A DNA stretch of 64,000 nucleotides from Stutzerimonas frequens (GCF_024448335.1 NZ_JAMOHM010000003.1:124001-188000); one strand, 5' to 3'; shown: positions 29,692 through 39,110, counted from the stretch's first letter. Notes: generated by a model not told the origin, from the letters alone. Program-made: numbers and translations.

Positions 29692-29722
29692 AACGCCCCG
29701 AATCATTCGGGGCGTTTTCGTT
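29692..29722. terminator. Terminator after ppiD
   Basis: Stem AACGCCCCGAA/TTCGGGGCGTT with a small TCA loop, followed by TTCGTTT. It separates ppiD from the convergent pqq-like operon. Confidence 0.88.
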
Positions 29723-29729
29723 TCTGACC

Positions 29730-30575
29730 TCAACGCAAAAGGCGCCGCGCGACCCAGGGCCCCTGACGCAACAGCGCAGCGTGAATCTGAACAAGACGGG
29801 CACCCGCCTGCAGGCGCGCCGCCAGGTGCTCTGCGGTCTGGATTCCGCCAACCGACATCAGCGCCATGTCGTCGCCACAGAATCGATGCAGCTGTTGGAT
29901 CTGTTCGCAGGCAAGGGCCTGTTGATGCTCATTGCGCCAGGCGTCGTAGCGCTGTCGTGTGGCTGGCGGCCCCGGATCATGAGCCGCCAGTACGCCGTCA
30001 TAGCTCAGCTCCAACAGCAAGCCCGTCAAAGAGAAGGGAATCTGTCCGGGCAGACAACGCAGTTTCACCGCCAGTGGTACGTGGCGGCCGGCTGAATGAT
30101 TCAGCACTTGCTGTTCCTCGCGCAGCGCAACGAGCAGCCCCCGCAGCCGTGCGGGTTGATGCAGCAGCGGTGCGCTTGCTGGGCCAATCAGATTGAGCAT
30201 CAGGTAGTCGGCCTGCCGCCACGCATTTCGCAGCTGGCCACGGCATTCGGCCGATGAGTTTCTCGCATCCAGTGTCAGGTTGATCCCTAGTAGCGCAGGG
30301 CCTTGCGGAATGTCGCCGAGGTCATTGGTTTGCGCTGCCGTCATGCTGCCGATTTCGGTGAAGCCGAAACCCAGGGTGGCGACGCGCCGTGCCAGACGTC
30401 CGTTTCGATCAAAACCGGCAGCGATCCCAAGAGGAGAGCGGAAGCTCAGTCCCATTGCCGCGACTGGCTGTGTGAGGTCGCCCCGGGTAACGCTGCAGGC
30501 AGCGCTGGTGATGCCTAGCGCAAGACGCTGCAGTGCCCTGCGGCCGAGCATTGCCCAGCGCATGTCGCTATCCAT
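29730..30575 (-). CDS. PyrD-like FMN protein with altered active site (last gene of the second pqq operon)
   Basis: A 281-aa protein of the dihydroorotate dehydrogenase fold. The FMN-binding AAGFDRNGRLA, the conserved Lys in AVKLRCLPG and the phosphate-binding SVGGI are present. The class 2 catalytic motif NISSPNTPGLR is here NLIGPASAPLL, so the catalytic Ser and an orotate-binding Asn are lost. A further substrate Asn is replaced in YDGVLAAHD. It is shorter than PyrD (about 336-340). It overlaps the SerC-like gene by 8 bp. I infer an oxidoreductase acting on a different substrate, within a PqqADE-type pathway. Confidence 0.8.
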   Translation of the reverse strand: MDSDMRWAMLGRRALQRLALGITSAACSVTRGDLTQPVAAMGLSFRSPLGIAAGFDRNGRLARRVATLGFGFTEIGSMTAAQTNDLGDIPQGPALLGINLTLDARNSSAECRGQLRNAWRQADYLMLNLIGPASAPLLHQPARLRGLLVALREEQQVLNHSAGRHVPLAVKLRCLPGQIPFSLTGLLLELSYDGVLAAHDPGPPATRQRYDAWRNEHQQALACEQIQQLHRFCGDDMALMSVGGIQTAEHLAARLQAGARLVQIHAALLRQGPWVARRLLR

Positions 30576-31674
30576 GCTGCCGCTCGAATGCTGTCATGAA
30601 CGAAACCAGCCGCCGGACCCCAGCCACTGGCATGGCGTTATAAAGGCTAGCCCGTACGCCGCCGGCGGCGGGATGTCCAGCCAGATTGGCGAGACCGTTC
30701 TGCGCTGCGTCCTGCAGGAAGGTTTCGACAAGCGCCGTATCAGCAAGCTGGAAACAGACGTTGATCGCCGAGCGATCCTGGCGACGCTGCAAGCATTTGA
30801 AGAGGCGGCTGCCATCTATGTATTCATACAGCAACCGGCTTCGGACTCGTGCCGCTGCCGCCATCGCCTCAAGCCCGCCGTTATGCCTGATCCAGCGCAG
30901 CATCAAGCCGGTCACATAAAGGGCGAACGTCGGAGGTGTGTTCAGGCGACTCAGATGCTCTGTCTGCATGGCGTAGCTGAAAACGCTGGGAAGCCCTGGG
31001 GGCGGCACGCGCAGCAGATCGTCGCGCACGATGACGACGCATAAGCCGGACACGCCCAGATTCTTTTGTGCGCTGGCATAGATCAGCCCGAAGCGTTCGA
31101 CTGGAATCGGGCGGGTCAGGAAATCGGAGGTCATATCGGCCACCAGTGGCACGGCTAGGCGGGGGAACTCCTGCATCTGCAGTCCGTTGCCGGTCTCGTT
31201 ACTGGTGATGTGGCAGTACCCGGCTCCAGCGTCGAGCCGCCATTGATCAAACGCCGGGATGGCGGTAAAAGCCTGATCCGCGCCGCTGGCGATGACGCTC
31301 ACCTCGGCGTGGCGACGGGCTTCACGGATTGCCTTGCCGGCCCAGTGCCCGCTCTCCACGTAGGCGGCGTGCTGCCCAGGTTGCAACAGGTTGAGCGGCA
31401 GCAGGCCGAACTGGGCACTGGCTCCGCCCTGCAGAAACAGTACGTGATAACCGTTGGGAATCCGCAGCAGCCCACGCAGATCATCCTCCACTTCTGCCAT
31501 GAGTCGCTTGAAGAGCGGCCCGGTAAAGGGCTGCTCGAGTATCGAAAAGCCGGTGTCGCCCCAACTCGGCAGCTCCTCGCGGATCTGCGCCAACACCTCG
31601 GCCGGAACCATTGCCGGCCCTGCGGCGAAGTTGTAGCGCTCGGGCCGCTCAGAAGAGATGCAGGCCATGGCCAC
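30568..31674 (-). CDS. SerC-like PLP aminotransferase lacking phosphate-binding residues
   Basis: A 368-aa class V aminotransferase of the phosphoserine aminotransferase family. The PLP lysine is K204 (ASAQKNLG), and the N-terminal YNFAAGPAMVP and C-terminal GGVRASLYNAMP are conserved. Compared with recalled E. coli SerC, the phosphate-contacting His41-Arg42 are Phe50-Thr51, Arg77 is Ser86, and Arg329 is Pro (GHPAAGG). The carboxylate-binding Arg is kept. It therefore probably does not use phosphoserine. It is coupled by 26-bp and 8-bp overlaps to the neighbouring pqq-operon genes. Confidence 0.85.
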   Translation of the reverse strand: MAMACISSERPERYNFAAGPAMVPAEVLAQIREELPSWGDTGFSILEQPFTGPLFKRLMAEVEDDLRGLLRIPNGYHVLFLQGGASAQFGLLPLNLLQPGQHAAYVESGHWAGKAIREARRHAEVSVIASGADQAFTAIPAFDQWRLDAGAGYCHITSNETGNGLQMQEFPRLAVPLVADMTSDFLTRPIPVERFGLIYASAQKNLGVSGLCVVIVRDDLLRVPPPGLPSVFSYAMQTEHLSRLNTPPTFALYVTGLMLRWIRHNGGLEAMAAAARVRSRLLYEYIDGSRLFKCLQRRQDRSAINVCFQLADTALVETFLQDAAQNGLANLAGHPAAGGVRASLYNAMPVAGVRRLVSFMTAFERQHG

Positions 31675-32152
31675 CAGCCGCCATCAGGAACAACAACGGG
31701 AAAGACAGGATGGTATTGCTGCGTGACGAGAGAAAGGTGATGCGTGAGCAGCGCACGCGCTCCTCGAGCGTCGCCGGAACGAAGCCCAGCAGCTTCTTCT
31801 GATGCGGCCACAGCACCAGCCAGAGGTTGAGCAACATTAACGTGCCGATCCAGGCGCCAAGACCGATCACAGCAAGCGGCCCTTGCAGTAGCAATGCATC
31901 GGCAAGCCAGCCGCGTTGCCAGAGCATGGCCATCCCGGACAGCCACACCACCACAGACGCATAGCGGAAAATGCCGTGCTCTCGCTTCATTCGCACTTCC
32001 AGATCGCGATTCAGCGTGGCGGTGTCGATGCCGTTCTGCAGCGGTAAGAAGCGCGGGTTCTGGATGAAGTTGGCGTAGTTATGACCAATCCAGACCAGGG
32101 CGAACAGGAGGTGGGCATAGCGTGCCAGCACGTCGATAACAGGCAGTTGCAT
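31649..32152 (-). CDS. Small polytopic membrane protein, possibly PuuD (DUF989)-like
   Basis: A 167-aa protein with about four hydrophobic helices (residues about 10-30, 60-80, 85-115 and 145-160). Histidines lie in or near membrane segments (YAHLLF, WIGHNYANF, REHGIF). The WIGHN and NLWLVLWPHQKKLLG motifs recall the membrane domain of PuuD-type urate hydroxylases, where His residues bind haem. This link is weak. It overlaps the SerC-like gene by 26 bp and lies 3 bp after the 32-codon ORF. Confidence 0.6.
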   Translation of the reverse strand: MQLPVIDVLARYAHLLFALVWIGHNYANFIQNPRFLPLQNGIDTATLNRDLEVRMKREHGIFRYASVVVWLSGMAMLWQRGWLADALLLQGPLAVIGLGAWIGTLMLLNLWLVLWPHQKKLLGFVPATLEERVRCSRITFLSSRSNTILSFPLLFLMAAGGHGLHLF

Positions 32153-32155
32153 GGC

Positions 32156-32254
32156 TCAGCCCACCAGCCAGTAACGCAGCAGCAGGTAGCAACCGAGGGT
32201 CAGTGAAAGCCCGGCGCTTATGGTCCCGGCAAAGGAATCATGAGGCAGCTTCAT
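32156..32254 (-). CDS. 32-aa single-span membrane peptide in the second pqq operon
   Basis: A short ORF beginning MKLPHDSFAGT, with one hydrophobic helix ending LLLRYWLVG. Its start overlaps the 3' end of pqqE2 (ATG at 32252-32254, pqqE2 stop at 32238). Its stop is 3 bp before the start of the next membrane protein. This exact packing between two coupled genes argues that it is translated. No known family is recognised. Confidence 0.55.
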   Translation of the reverse strand: MKLPHDSFAGTISAGLSLTLGCYLLLRYWLVG

Positions 32255-33383
32255 AATCGACTCCCTGGCTGGCCTGTCGGGCGATCAGCGTGCCTTGCGG
32301 GCGCGCGGCGTCTTGCGCGAGTTCCACGGCCTGGCGAATCAGCTGATGATGCGGGGATTTATTGCAGGCCGGATCGGTGTTGGCGCCGTTGCCGGTCAGC
32401 AGCAATGCCTGGCAGCGGCAGCCGCCAAAGTCCTTTTCCTTCTCGTCACAGCTGCGACAGGGTTCCGGCATCCAGGCGTCGCCACGGTAGAGGTTGAATA
32501 CCGGTGAGTCGTGCCAGATCTGCTCCAGCCGGTGTTCGCGCACATTGGGGAAGGTCAGGTCCTTGAAGTTGCTGGCCTGAGAGCACGGCAGCACGTTGCC
32601 GTTGGGTGCGATGGTGACATGTATCGCGCCCCAGCCATTCATGCACGCTTTTGGACGTCCCTCGAAGTAGTCAGGGATGACGAAGAATATGGTCAGCTGA
32701 TCGCCGTAGGATTCTCTTGCACTTCTCACCTGTGCTTCGGCGCGGAGCAGTTCTTCGCGGGTCGGCATCAGCGCATCGCGGTTGAGTAGGGCCCAGTTGT
32801 AGTACTGGACGTTGGCCAACTCCAGGTATTCGATGCCCAGATCGACGGCGAAGTCGATTATTTCCGGTACCTGGCCGATGTTCTGCCGGGTGATCGGTAC
32901 GTTGAGGACCATGGGAAAGTCCATCGACTTGATCAGTCGCGCCATGCCGAGCTTGCGCTCCCAGGCATCGACGCCGGCCAGCTGACGCGCCACGTCACGG
33001 TCGGTGGACTGAAAACCGAGCTGGATGTGGCGCAGCCCGGCATCCTTCAGGGCGCGCAGGCGCGCCTCGGTCAGCCCTATCCCGGAGGTGATCAGGTTGG
33101 TGTAGTAGCCCATTCGGTCGGCCTCGGCGACCAGCGTCTCGAGGTCCTTGCGCAAGGTCGGTTCGCCGCCGGAGAAGCCGATCTGCATGGCACCCATGGC
33201 GCGCGCCTGGGCCATCACGTCGATCCATTCCGCCGTGCTCAGCTCGTCCTGGCGGTAGTCGGCGAAGTTGCGCGGGTTGCTGCAGAACACGCACTGCAGC
33301 GGACATTGATAGGTCAGCTCCAGTAGTAGCCAGACCGGGTTGCCGCTGCCATCAAGCCTTAGCTCTGATCCAGCCTTTGGCAT
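32238..33383 (-). CDS. Second PqqE-type radical SAM/SPASM enzyme
   Basis: A 381-aa paralogue of PqqE, the enzyme that joins Glu and Tyr of PqqA by a C-C bond. The radical SAM cluster is C27-x3-C31-x2-C34 and GFSGGEPT binds SAM. The SPASM auxiliary-cluster cysteines are all kept: [28 protein letters not shown] and ACNKS. It is clearly homologous along its length to the pqqE at 39432 but well diverged. A GGAGG lies before the ATG. It overlaps pqqD2 by 32 bp, as pqqE does with pqqD. Confidence 0.93.
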   Translation of the reverse strand: MPKAGSELRLDGSGNPVWLLLELTYQCPLQCVFCSNPRNFADYRQDELSTAEWIDVMAQARAMGAMQIGFSGGEPTLRKDLETLVAEADRMGYYTNLITSGIGLTEARLRALKDAGLRHIQLGFQSTDRDVARQLAGVDAWERKLGMARLIKSMDFPMVLNVPITRQNIGQVPEIIDFAVDLGIEYLELANVQYYNWALLNRDALMPTREELLRAEAQVRSARESYGDQLTIFFVIPDYFEGRPKACMNGWGAIHVTIAPNGNVLPCSQASNFKDLTFPNVREHRLEQIWHDSPVFNLYRGDAWMPEPCRSCDEKEKDFGGCRCQALLLTGNGANTDPACNKSPHHQLIRQAVELAQDAARPQGTLIARQASQGVDYEAAS

Positions 33384-33642
33384 GGGACACCTCCAGGAAA
33401 TTCAGGACGCCGTTGCGGATAGTGTCGATATCGGCTGCGTCGTAGGCCGTATGCAGCTGCTCGATCAGTTCGCTGACGCTGGTCTTGCCGTCGCAACGTT
33501 TAAGGATCTCCCCACCCGTTGCATTGAGCTTGACGATGCCTTCGGGATAGAGCAGCACATGGGCCTGCTGCGACTCCTCCCAGCGAAAGAGGAAAGGCGG
33601 GCGGATCGTGTAGCAGCTGGCCGACGATATGGTTGTTGTCAT
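33352..33642 (-). CDS. Second PqqD-type peptide chaperone
   Basis: A 96-aa paralogue of PqqD, which binds PqqA and presents it to PqqE. Conserved positions shared with the PqqD at 39182 include [16 protein letters not shown], the K-L-N segment and the C-terminal FLEV helix. The ATG at 33642 (MTTTISS) has GAGGAG upstream and is preferred to the ATG at 33669. It is the middle of the pqqA2-D2-E2 set. Confidence 0.9.
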   Translation of the reverse strand: MTTTISSASCYTIRPPFLFRWEESQQAHVLLYPEGIVKLNATGGEILKRCDGKTSVSELIEQLHTAYDAADIDTIRNGVLNFLEVSHAKGWIRAKA

Positions 33643-33698
33643 GTCGAGCTCCTCGCTCGACCGGCGCAATGGCTTGAGCCATCACGCCGGTCGTGACT

Positions 33699-33773
33699 TC
33701 AGCGCACGTAGACGTACGCGGTGACTTCGAAGCCCAGGCGCAGGTCGCAGAAGTCCGGATTGATCCACTGCAT
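33699..33773 (-). CDS. Second PqqA-type precursor peptide
   Basis: A 24-codon ORF, beginning MQWINPDFCD and ending EVTAYVYVR. It shares D-x-R-x-GFEVT-x-Y with the canonical PqqA at 37244, so the Glu and Tyr that become PQQ are at the same spacing. It differs by having a Cys at position 9 and a YVYVR tail. GAGGAG lies upstream of the ATG. It is the first gene of the operon, 56 bp before pqqD2. Confidence 0.88.
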   Translation of the reverse strand: MQWINPDFCDLRLGFEVTAYVYVR

Positions 33774-34183
33774 GGCGTATCTCCTCATCGTTGTGGTCGG
33801 GAAAAGCGATGTCGCACCTCGAAGCTAAGGCGCTTTGGCGGGCCGGCTAATAAGACTTTGGGGTTGGTTTTGCCGCCTTTTGGTCGTGCTTTTCTTGCGT
33901 TGCAGGAGAATTTGCGCTTTAGCTCGACGCCCTTGTTCAGGGTCATTTTTAGGGTGCGATTCCGGGCCTATTCTGCTCGGCTTTTTCTCCCGTTCCGGCA
34001 TGCTCGAATCAATCGCAAACCGCCATCAGCTCTGCCTCTGCGCCTTGCCATCTACTACCAAATGAGGAGCCCTCCGCTGCCATGGGTGCATACCGGAGCG
34101 AAGACCCCACTGCCTAAGATCGGTCCATGTCCTGTGCACCTTCCGGCGCAGGCTCCGACAAGCAGAACAAAGAGAGGCCCATC
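33774..34183. other. Divergent promoter region between pqqA2 and the aldehyde dehydrogenase
   Basis: About 410 bp, T-rich on the plus strand, carrying the promoters of both directions. A GG-N10-GC arrangement (TTGG at 33858, TTTTGC ending 33873) is compatible with a sigma-54 site on the plus strand, but the match is weak. No small ORF with a good ribosome-binding site was seen. Confidence 0.35.
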
Positions 34184-35704
<1,521 letters not shown>

Positions 35705-35712
35705 TGAGGGCC

Positions 35713-35746
35713 CCGGCGCGTGTGCTCCAGCGCGCCGGTTTATTTT
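35713..35746 (+). terminator. Rho-independent terminator after the aldehyde dehydrogenase
   Basis: Stem CCGGCGCG/CGCGCCGG (35713-35720 with 35731-35738) followed by TTTATTTT. Confidence 0.85.
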
Positions 35747-35822
35747 GCTACGCACGTCATGTGCAGGGATCCGCGCCGATTCTGTAGTTACCCCCTCGGA
35801 TCGAGCGCAAGGTTCCTATCGC

Positions 35823-35850
35823 AAACGCGGCTTCGGCCGCGTTTTTTTAT
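35823..35850 (+). terminator. Orphan strong terminator; possible end of a small RNA
   Basis: Stem AAACGCGGC/GCCGCGTTT with a TTCG tetraloop and a run of T residues. The preceding gene already has its own terminator 80-110 nt upstream and no ORF lies between, so this may end a short RNA starting around 35750. No promoter was identified with confidence. Confidence 0.6.
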
Positions 35851-35947
35851 GCTCCGGATTCGACCAGCCATCGCGACCATCGAACTCCCCCTAGCCGAAG
35901 CGCCTCACATCTGCATAGGCCAATATCGGAAGTAGAGGAGGTCACCC

Positions 35948-37066
35948 ATGCCGCAACTGCTCGAGCCCTGCTCGCTGAAGCACCTGCGCTTACGCAATAG
36001 AGCCGTCGTCGCTCCCATGACGCGGGTCAGCGCCGAGCCCGAGGGAGCTGCCAACGAACTGATGCGCGACTACTACGCGTCCTTCGCCAAAGGCGGCTTC
36101 GGCATGCTCGTCAGCGAGGGAATCTACACCGATACCGCTTATAGCCAGGGCTATTTCAACCAGCCTGGGCTTGCCACCGAGGTACACCGGGACAGCTGGA
36201 AACCTGTCGTGCAAGCGGTTCACGAAGCCGGCGCGACGTTCATCGCGCAGCTCATGCATGGCGGTGCCCAGACCCAGGGCAACATCCATCACGCCCGCCA
36301 TGTGGCGCCGTCGGCGATACAGCCGAGCGGATCGCAGCTGACGTTCTACGGCGGCGAAGGTCCCTACGCCACGCCGGCCGAGATGAGCGAAGACGACATC
36401 CAGCAAGCCATCGCCGGTTTCGCGCTGGCTGCCAGGCATGCTCGGGACGCTGGCTTCGACGGCATCGAACTGCACGGTGCCAACGGCTATCTGCTGCACG
36501 AATTCATGAGTGCCGAGTTCAACCAGCGCAGCGATCAGTGGGGCGGTGATTTTCTCGAACGCCTGCGCATGCCACTGGCGGTGATCGCCGCCGTGCGAGC
36601 CGCGGTGGGCGACGAGTTCGTGGTAGGGATGCGGTTGTCGCAGAGCATGGTCTGTGACGGCCGACTGAAATGGGAGGGCGGTGAGCAGCTGGCCCGACAG
36701 CGCTTCAGCACCCTTGCTGACGCGGGACTCGATTATCTGCATATCACTGAACCCGACGCCGCCGCCCCGGCCTTTGTCGAAGGCCCGAGCCTTGCTGCCA
36801 TCGCCAAGGGCAGCGTCGCGATCCCGGTGATCGGTAACGGTGGCATCGTCACCGGCGAGCAGGCCGAGGCCTTGCTCGGTCGCGGCGAGATGGATCTTGT
36901 GGCGGTTGGCAAGGCCGCGCTGGCCAACAACGATTGGCCGCTACGCATTCAGCAAGGCATCGAGCTGAGCGATTTCGACGGCTCGATGTTCGTGCCGATG
37001 GCCACCATCACCAACGAGCTGGCCTGGCGCAATGCCCATGATCGGCCAGCGCTGCGTACCAGTTGA
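35948..37066 (+). CDS. Old yellow enzyme family NADH:flavin oxidoreductase
   Basis: A 372-aa FMN-dependent TIM-barrel protein. It has the N-terminal LRNRAVVAPMTR and the substrate-binding HGANGYLLHEF segment. NQRSDQWGG follows, and the phosphate-binding GNGGIVTGEQAE lies near the C-terminus. It probably reduces activated alkenes or related compounds with NAD(P)H; the true substrate is unknown. It lies between exaC and pqqA with independent spacing, so a link to PQQ is not shown. Confidence 0.85.
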   Translation: MPQLLEPCSLKHLRLRNRAVVAPMTRVSAEPEGAANELMRDYYASFAKGGFGMLVSEGIYTDTAYSQGYFNQPGLATEVHRDSWKPVVQAVHEAGATFIAQLMHGGAQTQGNIHHARHVAPSAIQPSGSQLTFYGGEGPYATPAEMSEDDIQQAIAGFALAARHARDAGFDGIELHGANGYLLHEFMSAEFNQRSDQWGGDFLERLRMPLAVIAAVRAAVGDEFVVGMRLSQSMVCDGRLKWEGGEQLARQRFSTLADAGLDYLHITEPDAAAPAFVEGPSLAAIAKGSVAIPVIGNGGIVTGEQAEALLGRGEMDLVAVGKAALANNDWPLRIQQGIELSDFDGSMFVPMATITNELAWRNAHDRPALRTS

Positions 37067-37243
37067 CATGCCTGGCAACGAGGCGTCAGCTGTACTGAAA
37101 CCTGGTAACAGATACGTGCCGTCCGTCGGGCACTACCAAGGCACGGCGCTGTCTCCTTCCAAAGTACCATTCTGCTGAATGCAGAACAGGGGGCTTAATT
37201 GGGTTGTCGGAATCTTCCGGCACCATAAAAAGAGGACCGACCT

Positions 37244-37315
37244 ATGTGGACTAAACCCGCCTTCACCGACATGCGTATTGGTTTCGAAGTCACCATGTAC
37301 TTCGCAAATCGTTGA
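37244..37315 (+). CDS. pqqA: PQQ precursor peptide PqqA
   Basis: A 23-aa peptide, [19 protein letters not shown] followed by FANR. Glu15 and Tyr19 of the EVTMY motif supply all atoms of PQQ. An AGAGGA ribosome-binding site precedes the ATG. It is separated from pqqB by a hairpin terminator, which would make pqqA mRNA far more abundant than the rest. Confidence 0.97.
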   Translation: MWTKPAFTDMRIGFEVTMYFANR

Positions 37316-37321
37316 TCGATC

Positions 37322-37351
37322 AGCCCCGGCTCCGGCCGGGGCTTTGCTTTT
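37322..37351 (+). terminator. Partial terminator between pqqA and pqqB
   Basis: Stem AGCCCCGGC/GCCGGGGCT (37322-37330 with 37335-37343) followed by TTGCTTTT. Located only 7 nt after the pqqA stop, it probably sets the pqqA to pqqB-E expression ratio. Confidence 0.8.
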
Positions 37352-37362
37352 GGGGGCTGTCC

Positions 37363-38274
37363 ATGTTCATCCGAATTCTCGGTTCCGCCGCGGGTGGAGG
37401 TTTTCCGCAGTGGAACTGCAACTGCGCCAACTGTGCGGGCCTGCGCGCCGGCACACTCAACGCCAAGGCGCGTACCCAGTCGTCTATCGCCATCAGCGAT
37501 AACGGTGTCGACTGGATTCTGTGCAATGCATCGCCGGACATCCGCGCTCAGCTGGAGTCATTCCCGACGCTGCAGCCGGCCCGTGCGCCACGCGATACCG
37601 CCATCGGTGCGATCGTTCTGCTGGACAGCCAGATCGATCACACCACCGGCCTGCTGACCCTGCGTGAAGGTTGCCCGCACGAGGTCTGGTGCACCGAGAT
37701 GGTGCATCAGGATCTGACCACCGGGTTCCCGCTGTTCAACATGCTCGAACACTGGAACGGCGGCTTGAAATGGAATCCCATCGCCCTGACCGGCAGTTTC
37801 ACGATTCCCTGTTGCCCCAGCCTGCACATCACGCCGATTCCGCTGCGCAGTTCCGCGCCGCCATATTCGCCGCACCGCAATGACCCGCATCCCGGCGACA
37901 ACATCGGCCTGCTGATCGAGGATCGTAAAACCGGTGGCACGCTGTTCTATGCGCCGGGCCTGGGCAAGGTCAGCGACGAACTGCTGGAAACCATGCGCCA
38001 GGCCGACTGCCTGCTGGTCGACGGCACCCTGTGGCGCGATGACGAAATGCTTGTGCGTGAGGTCGGCACCAAGCTCGGCAGCGAAATGGGGCACCTGCAG
38101 CAGAGTGGCCCCGGCGGCATGATCGAAGTGCTCGATGGCATGCCCGCGGTGCGCAAGATCCTCATCCACATCAACAACACCAATCCGATCCTCGATGAAG
38201 ACTCCGTCGAACGCGAGATCCTCAGCGAGCATGGAATCGAAGTGTCCTTCGATGGCATGAACATCGAGCTATAG
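37363..38274 (+). CDS. pqqB: PQQ biosynthesis hydroxylase PqqB
   Basis: A 303-aa metallo-beta-lactamase-fold protein. It begins [19 protein letters not shown] and carries the zinc-type CNCANC cysteines and a [11 protein letters not shown] metal site. It hydroxylates the crosslinked Glu-Tyr intermediate (shown for homologues). The ATG at 37363 gives the standard N-terminus. Only one pqqB is present in the window; the second pqq operon has none. Confidence 0.96.
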   Translation: MFIRILGSAAGGGFPQWNCNCANCAGLRAGTLNAKARTQSSIAISDNGVDWILCNASPDIRAQLESFPTLQPARAPRDTAIGAIVLLDSQIDHTTGLLTLREGCPHEVWCTEMVHQDLTTGFPLFNMLEHWNGGLKWNPIALTGSFTIPCCPSLHITPIPLRSSAPPYSPHRNDPHPGDNIGLLIEDRKTGGTLFYAPGLGKVSDELLETMRQADCLLVDGTLWRDDEMLVREVGTKLGSEMGHLQQSGPGGMIEVLDGMPAVRKILIHINNTNPILDEDSVEREILSEHGIEVSFDGMNIEL

Positions 38275-38350
38275 CAGCTCATCGCGGCTTCAGTCGCACG
38301 CTGCAGCAAAACCCGAACAGCGGAACGATAAGAAAAGGAAAGACACTGCC

Positions 38351-39103
38351 ATGAACCTGCCAGCCATGAGCCCCGCGGAATTCGAACAGGCGCTGCGCGC
38401 CAAGGGCGAGTACTACCATATTCATCACCCGTTTCACCGGGCCATGTATGCCGGGCAGGCGACACGCGAGCAGATTCAGGGCTGGGTCGCCAACCGTTTC
38501 TACTACCAAGTCTGCATTCCGGTGAAGGATGCGGCGATCATGGCCAACTGTCCGGACCGCGACACCCGCCGCGAGTGGATTCAGCGCATCATCGACCACG
38601 ATGGCGCGCCGGGCGAGGAGGGTGGCATCGAAGCCTGGCTGCGACTGGCCGAAGCTGTCGGGCTCGATCGCGAGCAGGTGCTGTCGCAGGAACTGGTGCT
38701 GCCTGGTGTACGCTTCGCCGTCGACGCCTACGTCAACTTCGCCCGCCGCGCAAGCTGGCAGGAGGCCGCCAGTAGCTCGCTGACCGAACTCTTTGCCCCA
38801 ACCATTCACCAGTCGCGCCTGGACAGCTGGCCGCAGCACTATCCCTGGATCGACGCCTCGGGCTACGACTACTTTCGCAAGCGCCTGAAGGAAGCACGCC
38901 GCGATGTCGAGCACGGCCTGCGCATCACCCTGGATCACTATCGCACCCGCGAGGCCCAGGAGCGCATGCTGAACATTCTGCAGTTCAAACTCGATGTGCT
39001 GTGGAGCATGCTCGACGCCATGAGCATGGCCTATGAGCTGGATCGCCCGCCGTATCATACCGTCACCTGCGAGCGCGTCTGGCACAAGGGCATCAGCATC
39101 TAA
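38351..39103 (+). CDS. pqqC: Pyrroloquinoline-quinone synthase PqqC
   Basis: A 250-aa all-helical cofactor-free oxidase that performs the last ring closure and eight-electron oxidation to PQQ. Conserved active-site stretches include YYHIHHPFH, the [13 protein letters not shown] helix and IDHDG. The length is that of other PqqC proteins. A GTAGGGTGGG repeat follows before pqqD. Confidence 0.97.
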   Translation: MNLPAMSPAEFEQALRAKGEYYHIHHPFHRAMYAGQATREQIQGWVANRFYYQVCIPVKDAAIMANCPDRDTRREWIQRIIDHDGAPGEEGGIEAWLRLAEAVGLDREQVLSQELVLPGVRFAVDAYVNFARRASWQEAASSSLTELFAPTIHQSRLDSWPQHYPWIDASGYDYFRKRLKEARRDVEHGLRITLDHYRTREAQERMLNILQFKLDVLWSMLDAMSMAYELDRPPYHTVTCERVWHKGISI

Positions 39104-39110
39104 GCGCCTG

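Noticed and set aside
33858-33873. Sigma-54 promoter upstream of the aldehyde dehydrogenase
   Set aside because: The GG-N10-GC spacing fits but the flanking consensus is poor; one such match in 400 bp is expected by chance.
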